Positions 1-12,911 of a stretch of DNA of 64,000 nt are shown here, piece after piece. The translations under genes and the position numbers were made by a program. Location of the stretch: NCBI RefSeq assembly GCF_003086295.3, contig NC_092048.1, positions 38,130,425-38,194,424 of the forward strand, written 5' to 3'. Each line of letters starts with the position of its first letter. The first letter of the stretch is position 1. This stretch comes from Arachis hypogaea (Eukaryota > Streptophyta > Magnoliopsida > Fabales > Fabaceae). The notes under the pieces were generated by a model. The model did not search any database and was not told the origin of the DNA. It saw nothing but the letters and a program-made list of their open reading frames with translations.

Positions 1-395
1 AAGTGGAATTAAGATTCAACCATCATCATCATTGATAAGGATAGCTAGGATAGGACCTCCAATTTCTCATACCTTGCCAAAAAATTATTTACAGTATTTG
101 TTTATTTTAATTTCCATTTAAATTATTTGTCATATTTATTCCTCACTCTCAACCCCGAATTACAACCTTTATAGCCAATAATAAGAACATACTTCCCTGT
201 AGTTCCTTGAGAAGACGACCCGAGGTTTAAATACTCGGTTATCAATTTTAAAGGGGTTTGTTACTTGTGACAACCAAAACGTTTGTACGAAGAGATTTTT
301 GTTGGTTTAGAAACTATATCTACAACGCGACTGTTTTATTAAAAATCTTTACTGGCAAAAATCCTAACGTCAGTACTTCAGATTCATAATTATTT
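1..395. repeat. Left arm of a diverged inverted repeat
   Basis: This stretch is a diverged reverse complement of about 3610-4000. The clearest shared core is the GACGACCCGAGGTTTAAATACTC segment region (190-235 here, 3728-3757 there), and similarity extends over roughly 390 bases. The two arms enclose a hAT relic and a Ty3/gypsy relic. I cannot name the element. The arms may be two copies of one retroelement piece in opposite orientation, and the left arm may continue outside the window. Confidence 0.6.
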
Positions 396-499
396 ACTTA
401 GTTAAACTCTATTATTATTATTGTTAGTGCTTCTTCTAAAAGACATGATCAATTATAAGAAGCTTAAACAATTAAAAATGAAAACTTGGTTGTTCAAAA

Positions 500-1488
500 T
501 GAATTAGAAATAGACAAAGGTGCGAATTAAATAAACACTTTACAAAGAGTTAGAGATACTCAATGGAGCTCTCACTTTAATTCTATTTGTAACTTGGTAA
601 AAATATTCACTGCTATTAACATTGTTCTCAATAATATCATTAAAGAATGAATAACTTATGCACAAAGAGGTGAGACTTATAGTATTAGTAAAATATTATT
701 GTCATTTGAATTTGTTTTCACTTTGCACTTGATGAAGAAGATATGGGAATCACTAATGTTCTTTGTCAAGCACTACAACAATAATCTCAAGACATTCTTA
801 ATGCAATTCATATTGTTTCTACATCAAAATTACTTCTTCAACAATTAAGAGATGGTGGATGGTGCAACTTTCTTGCGAATATTAAAGATTTCTATGAAAA
901 GCATGAAATTGAAGTCCCTAATATAAGTGCACAATATATTTTTGGAAGAGGTCGATCTCGTCAACCAAGTGTGACAGTTGAGCATTATTATCGAATAGAT
1001 GTATTCTTGACAACAATTGACTCTTATATACAAAAGTTGAATAGTAGATTTAATGAGCAAACAATAGAGCTTTTGATTTGGATTGTGCTTTGGATCCTAA
1101 GGACAATTTCAAATCATTTAAAATTGAAGAAATTAGTAAGTTAGAAGAAAAATTTTATCCCCTTAATTTTTCTTCTAATAAACTAAATATTTTCAAATTT
1201 CAGTTGCAACATTATCAGCATGATATACAAATCATTTGAAAGGCATTGGTACATTTTTTGAGTTGTGCAACAAGTTGTAAGAAATAGGAAAATCAAGAAC
1301 TTATCACATGGTTGATAGATTAATACGTCTTGTTTTGACTCTATTAGTGTCTATAACAACAATAGAAAGAGTTTTTCAGCAGTGAAAATCGTTAAGACAA
1401 GACTCCAAAGTAAGATGGCCGATAAATTTCTTGCAAACAATTTAGTCATTTACATGAAAAAAGAATTAGCAACTATTTTTGACAAATA
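500..1488 (+). pseudogene. hAT-family transposase relic (TTF/hAT-dimerisation type)
   Basis: A decayed hAT transposase of the plant TTF-type zinc-finger / hAT C-terminal dimerisation class. Conceptual fragments in several frames line up in the usual order. About 505-700 carries the TLQRVRDTQWSSHFNSICNL-like segment. About 845-1070 has the GWCNFLANIKDFYEKHEIEV and RGRSRQPSVTVEHYYRIDVF-like segments. 1300-1488 is the C-terminal dimerisation region with IERVFSAVK and KTRLQSKMADKFL, ending at TAA 1486-1488. Several stops and frameshifts break it, one of them inside the FSAVK motif near 1378, so it cannot be functional. The N-terminal zinc finger and terminal inverted repeats were not found. Classification rests on remembered family motifs. 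Confidence 0.8.
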
Positions 1489-1865
1489 AATGATTTTGAA
1501 AATAGATAAAAGTGTCGAATAACTTTTTATGATATAAAATTATAAGTGGTAAGTGGTAACTTTTATATATTGTTATCTTACTTTATTCATGATATGTATT
1601 GTTATTTACTTATAGATTATTTTGTTATTTTGCAGAAAAAAAGTGTAATATATAAGTATTGTATATACATGTCAATAAAGACAAAATTAGTAGTTTGTCT
1701 TTTATTTAATTAGATATTAGATACATATATGTGTATCTTTGTATAAATATTTGATTAAAATTATATATTTAGCTTTTATTTAAAATTTATCATTAGAAAT
1801 AACAATATAAAATATTTTTAGTAAATCATTAAATATGGCCTCTCTAAATAATTAGTCTAACACTG
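1489..1865. other. AT-rich intergenic DNA, nothing recognised
   Basis: Very AT-rich sequence between the hAT relic and the gypsy relic. I see no coding potential, RNA gene or clear repeat boundary. Confidence 0.6.
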
Positions 1866-3540
1866 CCTCTGCACTTGGCACATCTATGTCAATAGGTCTT
1901 CGAATAAGGTTGGTAGCAGAGCTGGAATTATCCTCGAAAACTCAAGAGGAACAGGTTAGAATTATCCTTGAAATTTAATTTATAATCTTCTAACAATCAA
2001 GCAAAGTATGAAGCTATGTTGGTCGGACTGACTTGCTAGGGAAGCAGGGGCTAAAAAAGTTGTGATCCACAATGACTCATAAGTTATTACCTCACAGATC
2101 AATAATAGTTACGAAGCCAAGGATCCTTGCATGAAAAGGTATTTATAGGTAACTTTAATTTCTGGAAGTCGAAGTCCAACATATATCCCGAGAAGAAAAC
2201 AACAAAGCAGGCACCTTATCAAAATTGGCGAGTATTGATCCCGAAGGCAATAATAGAAACCTGATAAAGGAGACACTACAGGAATCTTGCATAAAAAAAG
2301 AGAAGCTGACTCAGAAGTCTTTGCAGTATCAAGACAAGAGTTGGGATAGATGACGCCATATATTAACTTTCTCAAGTTTGACATAGTCCCAAATGACTCA
2401 AAGAAAGCTAGTAGACTCATTCGAGAAGCACAACACTGCACAATGATTAAAGAAACTCTCTACAGACAAGGTATTTTGCACTCCTTTACTTAAATGTGTC
2501 TCGACTTGCAAAATAGGTGAAGTTTTGGAATAAGTGCACACTAGAATGTGTAAAAATTACCTAGGTGCCCATTCTTCAACAAAGATGGTCTTGAGAGCAG
2601 GATTTTACTAGCCAACTATGAAAAAGTTGCTACCTATAACACACAAAAATGTCCACCATGCCAGAAGCATGCAAACTTTTCCATGGCCATTCTCAAAGTG
2701 GAGGATGGATCTACTCGGACTTTTTCCATAAGCGTCGGGCATGTAAATACTTAATAGTCGGGACCGATTACTTCACAAAGTGGATAAAAGCAGAACCGCT
2801 AGCATCCATTAAGCTAGGTGAAGTCGGAGATTTCTATGGTAGAACTTTATAACCCGATTTGAAATTTCTCATTTGATCACCGTGGATAACGGAACCCAAT
2901 TCACCGACTCATGCTTTTATATTCTGGTGTCTGAGTTAAAAATGAGGCAATAGTTCACCTTAGTTGAGTGCCTGCAGGCGAATTGGCAGGTCGAGGCGCC
3001 CAACAAAGTCATCCTTAATGGACTCAAGCGACAGCTCGACTCGGCGAAAGGGACATGGGTAGAACAGTTTTTGCATGTACTCTGGACATATCAGACAACA
3101 CCTCAGTCCACCACTTGGGAGTCACCTTACCGACTTGCATATGGAGTAAAGGCCATGATCCCAGTCGAAGTCGGAGAAGAAATTCCAAGGGTGATTTCTA
3201 CAATGGAGCAGGAAATATGAAGATCCTCTAAGAAGAACTTGACTTACTCCCTAAAGCTAGAGACAAGGCTTAGATACGAGAAGACACCCTTAAGCAGCGA
3301 ATGGCAGCCAAATACAACAAAAAAATAATCAAAAGAAGCTTCTGCGAGAACGACCTCGTCCTCATAAGGAATGACATCGGATTACCACCTCCAAAAAAAA
3401 GTAAACATGCTGCTAATTAGAAGGATCCATACAAAGTCAATCAAGTATTAGGGAAAGGCTACTACAAGATTGCAACCTTAAAAAGCCATGACATGCCAAT
3501 ATCATGGCATGGAAGTAACCTTATAAGATTTTATAGCTAA
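1866..3540 (+). pseudogene. Tat-type Ty3/gypsy pol relic (RNase H, integrase)
   Basis: A truncated and decayed 3' half of a Ty3/gypsy polyprotein. About 1890-2200 resembles the archaeal-type RNase H (RVT_3) found after RT in Tat/Ogre elements, with GAGIILENSRGTQ-like and SSNQAKYEAMLVGL-like fragments. About 2440-2640 is the degenerate integrase zinc-binding region. About 2680-3190 is the integrase core, with YFTKWIKAEPLASI, ITVDNGTQFTDS, WAYRTT-like and ESPYRLAYG-like pieces. The C-terminus ends WHGSNLIRFYS and TAA at 3538-3540. Multiple stops and frameshifts are present. No Gag, RT or LTR of this copy was recognised, so its 5' part is missing. The related copy at 51366-56270 has the same domain style. 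Confidence 0.8.
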
Positions 3541-4490
3541 ATAGCGAACTTCACTTCCTGATGTATTTTTTTTCCTACTTCAAAGTTTTTTCCACTAGGT
3601 TTTGATGAAGGAAAATCGTCGGTTAGGAATTTTCACAAAATAATCTCGTCGAAGTATAGATCCAAACCAATAGACAACCCTCAATCAAAGTTTAATTTAT
3701 TTGTCACTTAAGCAAACCAATAAAAATCGAGTATTTAAACCTCGGGTCGTCTCTCAAGGAATTGCAGGGAAGTGTGCATATTATTGGTTATGGGTGTATA
3801 TTTTGGGATTTTGGATTTGATAAAAAAGAAATATAAATTGCAAGAAAGTAAAGCTAATAACTTAGAAAAGTCTTGGCAAGGGATGAGAATTAGACTTCCT
3901 ATCCTCATTATCATCCTTAATTGTGACGGTAACTGGAAATCGCTCTCACTTAGTTAACCTCTAACAATTGAAGGAAAGTCAAGTGAGTAAAATTGACTCT
4001 AATTCACAAGTCCCAATCAAAGATTAGCTTTAGTGGAATTCAAGCCAACTAGCAATCCTTAATCACCAATCCACAAAAGAGTTTGATAACTCAAGAGTCT
4101 CCAATCACTCAACCCAAGCCAAGAGCACAAAATTCTATACTAAAATCCAACCAAGCATTTTATTAAATACTTAGAAGGTATAAAAATAGAGCATGGTAAA
4201 TTAACAAGAAATATAAAATCTAATAACTACCAATGCAAGAAAACAATAATAACAATTCAATTAAATAATAAGAAACATAGAACATAAATTGTATTAATGG
4301 AAATTAAAATCAACAAAGAGTCATGAACATAAAGGCAACAAAATAAAGGAAATAACAAATGCAACTAAGAGAACAAAGATGTAAGAACAAGGAATTGAAA
4401 AGAAAATTAAATTAAAGCAACAATTAAAGCCTAAACCTAAGAGAAATCTATCCTAAATCTACCCTAATTCTAGAGAGAATAGAGAGCTTC
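3541..4490. repeat. Right arm of the inverted repeat and attached repeat DNA
   Basis: About 3610-4000 is the diverged reverse complement of 1-395. The rest is A-rich, non-coding, repeat-like sequence with no recognised gene. A short pyrimidine-rich, CTCTCT-containing patch lies near 4480-4500. Confidence 0.55.
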
Positions 4491-4721
4491 TCTCTCTAGA
4501 ATATTATCGGGAATAAGGAATATGACCACAATCCAATCAATCATGTGTCAAATAATTTGTTATTGTTATTATATTAAAATATTAATATAATAAGGTCCTT
4601 GATTAAATTTAGAGATTTATCATTGTGATAGTGATAATAATATTGAGAGATAAATCTTTTATAATTTAATCTAAATTGTTCTTGGTCATAGGATTATTAA
4701 AAAGGACAGATCTCATTTATT

Positions 4722-4781
<60 letters not shown>

Positions 4782-5516
4782 TGGTGCATATATAGATATG
4801 ACCATTGAACTGACTCACTTTGAGAATTCCTAATGGTTATAATTACCGTATATTTGTCAATAGGATATTCTCAAGATGAATATAGTAATAGAGTTTCCTT
4901 TGACCTGTGATTGTCATAGTAATTAACAATGTATTTATTATACTTTGATTCCGGACACCTAATATCCTAGGATGCTAGTTGAATAGATATTGGGTATGAT
5001 TTAAATACTTGTAGAATTAATGATTAGTCAATAAGGAATCCGTCAACTCTCGGTAAAGAGTTTGAGCTCTATGATTATAATGACTGAGATGAATAAAACT
5101 TTGGCCAAGGGGATTGAATGAATGAAGAAATGAGTTTCTTAGGTCATTCACAGTTCATTATAATAATGTTAACATGCTAGAGTTTGACAATTAAAACCAT
5201 ACTCTAAAGGTTAACCAAGAGTTGGAAAGATGGAAGGAATTATACCTTATTCTTCTAAGGTTCTTAGTAAAAATATATTACTTCATACTATCGGGTTGTT
5301 GAGGAGTGTTGCTAGACGCCAACCTTGATTAGTAAATTTAGTATGACTAATTTACTACCCACTTAGTATTGAACCTATGGGGTCACACACTAACGAGTGT
5401 TCTAATCTTTGCTATAGAATTATTTAATTATTATTTTGATTTGATCAAATAAATAATTATATTAATTGAAAAGGGAATATTATTATATTCTTTGCTAGTA
5501 CCAAGAATATAATAAT
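4491..5516. other. AT-rich intergenic DNA with a dinucleotide microsatellite
   Basis: No gene was recognised. A pure (AT)n microsatellite of about 54 bases runs from 4726 to 4779. The remainder could be an old LTR, but I could not define TG/CA ends or a target duplication. The stretch ends at the LTR boundary at 5517. Confidence 0.55.
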
Positions 5517-8500
5517 TGTAACACCCTAACTACCAAAGCTCACGCTTCCGGCTGCGCGACTCTGATAGGTCGGACATTACGACGACACTTATCTTATTTA
5601 ATACTAAAATATGAGCCTGTTTGAAACTTTAAACCGCAATACCGCTCCCAAAAACTTTCATCCGATAACATCGTCCATAAATACCATACAACTTACAAAA
5701 CTCATAAAGAGTACATCCATATATATACATAAATATATATAAATAATATTACAAACATAATCCAATACAATTCTTATCCCTCTTACAGAATATCTCAAGA
5801 TAAAGGCGAGGGTACAAATAATAGTCTAAAGCAATACAGAGCATTTCAACCACAACTAAAAGAACTCTTCGTAACTTCTGCGTCCATATCCTGAAAGGGG
5901 AAAAATGTAGGGGGGTGAGAACATCATCCTCGAAAGCGTTCTCAGTAGAGGGTTTTTGGGAATTACTGTAATAGGATACATGAAGATAAACCGTACCAGT
6001 GATTAATAACCTTCTTATGCCTCTTTTCAAAAACACGGTTTTCAATAAAAGTAAAGTAAAAAATCTTTACTGAAAGAGGAACCATTCAATTCTCAAAACT
6101 CAAAAGCCTTTCAAAACGGTTTATCTATGCGGAACCAAAATAGCCTTTCATAATTTTATTCCAAACCAGAAGTACAAAACCGAAATCAACCATCAGTTCA
6201 TCTCTTTCCAACCACGGCCCTAGGCCCAAACAATCCAACCACAACCAGTCACCACAAATCCAACAGAGTCCCAGATGCAAACACAGATAGGAAGTTCAAG
6301 CACAAACAAACATTTATTACAAGTAGAACAGTTAGCAATTAATCACATAGGCAAACCAAGTATAATATGCACACCCAACCAATGTCACACAAATGCATAT
6401 GATGCATGCCTGTCCCTAGTGGCTGATGATATCATCTGTCGGTTATAGAGCCAACCCGACAAGTCCTGGTAGCTAACCATTGGACTGTCCCTCTGTCGTG
6501 CATCCCCAACTCGAGTTATACTCATCATAAACTTGATCATAATCATGATCCATATCCATCACCCTCACTGGTGAATATTTACGGGGGCGAGCTCATCCGG
6601 GCCTTTCACAGTGCCCGGCCACACTTACGACATAGGGTCAACAGAGTATCAAGTCTCGACCCGGAGCACGTGGTGGCTAGCCACTGCTACTACCCAGGGA
6701 AACTCGTATCTCAGATAGTGGAAGTGCAACATTCACATTTATCAATGATTCAGCATAAACATGCATTCAATCTCATCCATGGATCAACATCCATCCCATC
6801 CGGCTCGCGGTTCAGTCTAGAACCAGCCAATATTCATATCATACACAGTCATTTCGGCTCACGGTTCAATCCAGAACCAACCAATATGTATAATCATACA
6901 CAGCCATTCCGGCTCACAACAAAACAGCACTTCCACCATTCAACATCATTAAATTCATAAAGTCGGCATTTAAGCCATAAATCATTTTCTCAATTCATTT
7001 CACTTTGAAATCGAGTTTCAACTCTTTTCAGCCCTGGCTTTAGAAATCTCATTTCTCAAATCATCTCATGCTCATAAGCCGAATTTACTCAAAGTGAGTT
7101 CCCTTTTTAAAACAAAGCCACTCTCGGCATTCTCTTTCCAAAACTTCCAAAACCATGGCAAGTTAAGGATTTGTTTCACAGTATTCAAAATCATCCATCC
7201 AACGATGGGATTTTATAACAAAAGTTTTTCGGCAGAGTCCCAAGTCTTTAGGGGAGAATAATAAAACTCAATTTTGCCAAGTTCATTTAAATTCATTAAA
7301 AACCTTGGCTTCCTGATTTGAGTAATAAAATAGAATCTAAGCCAAACCGAGTCACATAATCATTTACTTCTTTCAAAGGCTTTTCCTTTTACTTAAACAA
7401 AAACCAGCTTCAACCCCATGAGGGATTCTAAAGCATTTCAACTGCTCAGAAACTGTTTTAGTCTTGCTAAAATTCAAAACTCGAGGAGTACTTAAACCTT
7501 TCCGAAAACACTTTAAAATGAGACTTGTCAATAGACACTCGGGTCCTTTCAAAACCATTGAAACTTCTTTAATTGAAAACCCCAAGTCAAATTCGAAGGC
7601 ATAAACCTTTTTCACATTCCAACGGCCTTAAGGCATAAGTTTCGTTTAAATAAATTGTTCACAAAGGAAATGTAATACCTTTCTTGAGAAACAAGACTAA
7701 ATCACAGTTTCCTTTTTAATAACTCATTTCAAAGGCATGAATCATCCTTTTCTTGATAATTCAAATAGAATAGTAGAAGTCTTTAACTCATCATTATTTC
7801 AGACAATATTTCAATAAAGACTCGGATTTTATAAAAATTTCGACAGCATCTCCCCTAAAACTTGGACTTTTGCCACCCGGTTCGGGTCCCCACTAAACCG
7901 TTTCTCATTTCTTTTCAACAGCTCAAAACCAGAAATCAATTCAAAGCAAGCTAAATCCAACAGTCGCCTCAATGGCATATCTCAAGGAAACCATTTCAAA
8001 ATCAGCTCAATATCAACTGATTTAACTCATTTCCAAAGCTTTAAAGAAACGGCTCACTAACAAATCATTTGTCCAAAACCGAGTCGATTAAAGTAAACCA
8101 GGCTAAATTCAAAAGTGCATTCGACTTCTCCAATCATCAAAATAATTAACTCAAATCAAATCAATCCTCAACGGATTAAACTTAGATTTCAAATCTTTAA
8201 AGAATCAACTTCAAACATTACAATTCACAAAGCCGCACAACAATTCAGCCAAACCAACATCCATAATCATTCGAGTCAACCAAATAATACATAAAGCAGA
8301 TACAATCACCAAATACTCAATATCTCACATCAGTATCCATATGTAATAATTCCAATACATAAAACATAGTTTTTGGAAAGCGCCCCTACCTCAAAACGCA
8401 AATCCATAACTCAAACGCGCCAAAAAGTCCTTTCCGCCTCGACCCGAAATCCATAACCACAATTCCGGCAGCCAAAACCTCAGCTTCCAGTCACGTTCGC

Positions 8501-9964
8501 AATAACCATAGCAACACTAATCGTAACATACAATAATCAGGACTCTACCCCACGTTATCAAAACTCGTATTCATTAACCGAACACAACAGAATACTAACG
8601 CGAGATCATTCGAAACATAATTTCTTACCGAAACAACACAATGAGGCAACTACGATTTCGAACCGGCCCGGCAACAGCTCCGGCGGCGGCCAGAAGCTCC
8701 GGCGGATCAACTGGAAGAGCCGTACAGCATCAAAACCTTCTCGAAACTCAAAATGACCGAAGCCACAAATTTAAAACCCTTACCGGCAAAGTTCTCCAGC
8801 GACGGCAGTGAAGTTTTGGGCGGTAGGAGCGGCGACTTGAACGGCACCCAGGAGCTGGCAGCAGCGGCAAAGCCTTGGAACAACCCCAACCAGCTCCATT
8901 AACGGCGAACTGAACCATTTCTGATGGCGGCGCTCAAGAATGTCAGCGACGACAATGACAGCACAGGCAGCGGCGGCGGCACGGTGCTTCTGGCAGCGTC
9001 CACCTCCCTCGCGCGTCTCTGCTTTGGTGATGGCTGAAGGACGACGACACGGCTCCACGGCGAGGAGCAACCGCGGCCACAGATAAGCCCCGCGAAGACG
9101 GCGGCGGATGCAAGGCTACCTCGCGACGGCGCCTGCACGAGGGTGACAGCAACTGGAGTCTGAACGGCGGCGAGTTGAACGCGGATTCTGGGTCGCGCAG
9201 CAGCTTCTCCGGCGCTTCTTCTGGACGACCGTGGTGGCGCGATCCTCTCCCTCTCGTATCTGTTTGCTCGCTCACTCGCCCTCCCTGATGCAACATGGCG
9301 GCGCGGCGGCAGTGACGCCTGCCGGCGCCGTGCTTCCTCCCTTTCCCTCATCTCTCTCAGAAGTTCTCCTCCCCTGTTTTGTGTGCGTGCTTTTCATTTT
9401 GGGGGGGGGGGGAAGAAGGGGCTTGCGGCTGCTACTGCAGCTTCTGATGGGAAACGGTAATGGGTTAGGGTTTTTAGGGTTAGGATTTTATTTTCAAAAA
9501 TTAGGGTTAGGGGCATTTTAGTAATTTCACTTAAAAATAGGGATAATATAGTAATTAGAAATAAATTCTAATCCATTAATAATAATGTATAAAAATACTA
9601 TTTGCTCATCAATTTCATAAATTATTTTCAATAAAATGTCCCCACCAAATAATAAGAAATAATATACTTATTTTCTTCATTTTCCAAAATAGTAATATCA
9701 ATATTCTAAAATATTAATCATTTAGTCCAAAATCATATAAAAAAATCCTTTTTATTTCACAACTACCAACTATATGATTTAAATATATAAAAATAATCCA
9801 ATAATTGTAAAATTGGATAATACCCATAACTTATCTCAAATTCAATAAATCAAAACTTGCCTTAATTATTTTTAATAAAATAATCTCTGAAATTAAGGCT
9901 ATAAATAACTGTAGGATTTGAGACTTGATCATAATAAGACTTTTCAAAGATTCTGGGTCTTACA
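5517..9964 (-). repeat. 3' LTR of the LARD-like element (4448 bp)
   Basis: Near-identical direct repeat of 12912-17362, differing by scattered substitutions and a few small indels. It has a GC-rich island at about 8650-9440 with many overlapping open frames on both strands, a 12-base G run at 9401-9412, and telomere-like GGGTTAGGG words at 9460-9512. The open frames shared by the two LTRs are expected from LTR identity and are not evidence of a gene. Confidence 0.88.
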
Positions 9965-9990
9965 TTCTACCCACCTTATAAAAATTTTTG
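9965..9990 (-). other. Polypurine tract of the LARD-like element
   Basis: On the minus strand the bases immediately before the 3' LTR read AAGGTGGGTAGAA, a typical purine-rich plus-strand primer site. The identical tract abuts the other LTR at 17363-17388. Confidence 0.75.
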
Positions 9991-12896
9991 CCCTCGAAAA
10001 TTGATACAAAATGAAAGAAATTCCATAACAGTTCACCCTTGAACACATTCAAGGAAGAAGCAAAATATCTCAAAATATAATCATATATACGATTTTCAAA
10101 TATTTTGATTGTCATAAACATAAGGATGTAAAGGTAGGAGTGTGATTGCAAAGCAAACGTTACAAGGTAGGCTCAATGCAAAAGATAACATGGGTCAATC
10201 ATGTGATAGAAGGGCAAGGTATCAAAGGCTATAAAACAGGATGGAGTTAAAACGACGTGCCCAACATCCGCACACTAATCTCATATCAACCTCAAAGCTT
10301 CAACTTTCCAACTCCATCAAGCACTTTACAATCCTCATATCCGATCATAAGCCAGACAACTGCAAGCCCGTTCGCAAGGAACGAAACACCCAAAATTCAT
10401 AACGTTGCACACCTACCGCTTCAACTTCCGTATACACATATCACGTCTTAAAGAACTAACGCATCGCGTTACTACGTCTACAAGTCGCACGTGATATCAA
10501 AACAATTCTCGAGTCTACTCAAAAGAATACAAGACTCAGAAAGGAGAGACAAATGTCAAAGATATTACCCATATGTTTGAAAGAGCGTATGCAATACCAG
10601 GTAAGCCAAGATGCTCAAGCAGCGAAGTTTGCCAAAAGTAAATCAATTGACAACTTCGAAGACAACCTTGGATCAAAAAAAGTCCAATAGGATCAATAAG
10701 AAGAAAATCAGCGCATTATTTTGAAACAAATTCAAGCTGAGTCGAAAAAGTATGAGGTCTACAGAAAAGAATATCCCAGACCCAAGACAAAACTCATAGA
10801 ACTCAAGAGCACGATTAGAAATACTCCCGAACACATTGTTCATAAAAGAATCGAAAACTTGCGGAAAAATCACTTCGCGGTTTAGAAGAAAGTTAAGTAA
10901 TAAACATTCTTCAACAGAGTAACAAAAGCATAAACGTGGCTTTGCTGTAATACAATTTCATGTCGAAACAGATCATGTAGAATTTTTTTTTTAAAAAAAC
11001 AAACCCTACGCAGGTTTGGTTAAGAGCAGAAATATTTCCTCAAATATTTTAGAAAGATAGTCAGGCGCACAATCTTAACCAAAAGTAGTTCAGAAAACCC
11101 GGAAGAAAAATCAAATGCTTGTTCATAACTTATCAAAGTCCATATTCAAACAAGCGTGCATAACATTTATAGCAAGGACAAAAGAGAAAGTTAAACTCTA
11201 TTTAAAAGGAAAATCCGAGGTAGAAGTTTGCTTATAAATTGGTAAAGAAAACAAGTGGTGCATTACATACGAACCGGTTTCCACTAAACAAGGAAGCGTT
11301 TCCAAAACCTCATTTAAAATAGCGCACGCCAACTTTAAATTAACTTCGTCAAAATTGAACAATGGTTTCAATCTCAATCAAGCAACAGAAAATAAATTCC
11401 GTTTAATAATTCTTCAAAGAGAATTCAAAACTTCTTTAAAAGTTCAAAACAAGACTCACAAGTGTTCTTGAAATCACCATCTTAAAGGGGTATTCAAGAA
11501 AATTAGAATGTACTTAAAAAGAATCAAGCCATACAAGAAAGGATCTTAGACCAAAGTAGTTCAAACAATATTCACTAGGCATGAGTCATCAAACAAGCTT
11601 TCAATTGATCCAAAAGAATAGAAAAGTCATAGGAAAAGACAACTCAATTATTAGTAATTCCTCAAGGATAAATCTTTGGCTAAAAACTCTTGTAGAGACA
11701 ATAAGAGGATAAACGATGCACAAATTTTGAAATGAATTAAACTGACTCATATAAGAATTAGATCTACACGAGAGAAAAAACCAAGATCAATGGCATTATT
11801 CACAAGATGTAAAAGATCAGTTAAAAACAAGGTCAAACATGACATTCATAGAGATGGAAGATTTAATAGAGAATTTAGTCCGTCCATAGGAAGAAAGCTA
11901 TGAGTCCAACACTTTCAAAAGAACAACAATGGCATAAACCATGTAGTATGCTAAATCAAACTCCAATCAAAATGAATTAAGTGAAGTTTACCAAACGAAA
12001 CTCAACCTAAGTAAAAGCAAAAAATTCTTTCTTTCCGGAATCTTGAAGAATAACCAAATACATAATCAAATGAAGATGTCCATTGAAACTATAGTAAAGT
12101 TACTAGAAAGTCAAATTGTATTTTAAGTAGGTGCAGTTCTATAAACCAGTAAAAGTACGGTCGAAGTATTAGGAGTAAATAATTGTTAAACTGTATAAGA
12201 AATCTTCAAAGTTCATATATAGATAAGTATGTATCTAATCAACAGCAATTTTTATAAAAATCTCAAAATCAGCCGTAATCACTGTCAAATAAGAGGAAAA
12301 CTGAATCAACAAGTTCTCTAAGAATGAACACGGAACCCGGAGTTAAAAGTCACAGCACATTAAGACAAGTTCAAGACTATATCAAAGAATACTTGAATCA
12401 AGAAGAACTCAAACAGAGAAAGATAGATACAACAAGGAGTTCAACCAAGCATATGCACTTAAGATCAAACAAGAATGCATATGAATAGGGGAATAGAGTT
12501 GAGAAAATCAAACTAATTTTCAAGAAGATTAGCAAACAAGAACTTCAGGTTAGGATATAAAAGAATAGATCGACTCGAATAAAATTCAAGACACACAACT
12601 GAATAGCCTCGAGAAATAGTTTTTAACGTTCCCAAAGCCCGCGATTCGCTTTACTCAACTCGTATTTCATCTATGATAACCCATCAGTGCTTTCATATAC
12701 ATAATTCACTAGTATTAAGCCGGCCAAACTTAATACCAAGAATTATGCAATGCAAGACTAACAGCATTAATCAATAGATCGTCATGTGCATAAAGCTCTA
12801 ATTCTCGTCATTCAAAAAGGCCTAATACATGACAAACACTCAGAGTATGCAACTGAAGCATAGTCAGTCCATTCCTCAGGCTCTACAGAAAGAACT
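9991..12896 (-). other. Non-coding internal region of the LARD-like element
   Basis: About 2.9 kb without a convincing open frame; the longest frames are under 70 codons. On the plus strand it is A-rich, with many short AAGA/CAAG-type words. The first ~370 bases next to the 3' LTR are repeated at 17363-17734. Any Gag/Pol content has been lost or was never present in this non-autonomous family. Confidence 0.7.
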
Positions 12897-12908
12897 GCTC
12901 TGATACCA
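12897..12908 (-). other. Primer-binding site, initiator tRNA-Met type
   Basis: On the minus strand TGGTATCAGAGC starts three bases after the 5' LTR end, the standard initiator-Met PBS of many plant LTR elements. It fixes the element's orientation as minus. Confidence 0.85.
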
Positions 12909-12911
12909 TAA

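Noticed and set aside
2109..2441. Minus-strand 110-codon frame
   Set aside because: It is antisense to the recognisable RNase H/integrase relic on the plus strand.
9460..9512. Interstitial telomere array
   Set aside because: Only a few irregular GGGTTAGGG-type words, not a regular TTTAGGG array; repeated only with the LTR.
8650..9520. Several overlapping 90-150 codon frames on both strands, repeated at 16040-16850
   Set aside because: They sit in a GC-rich LTR island, overlap one another in several frames, and are shared only because the two LTRs are nearly identical. No domain was recognised.
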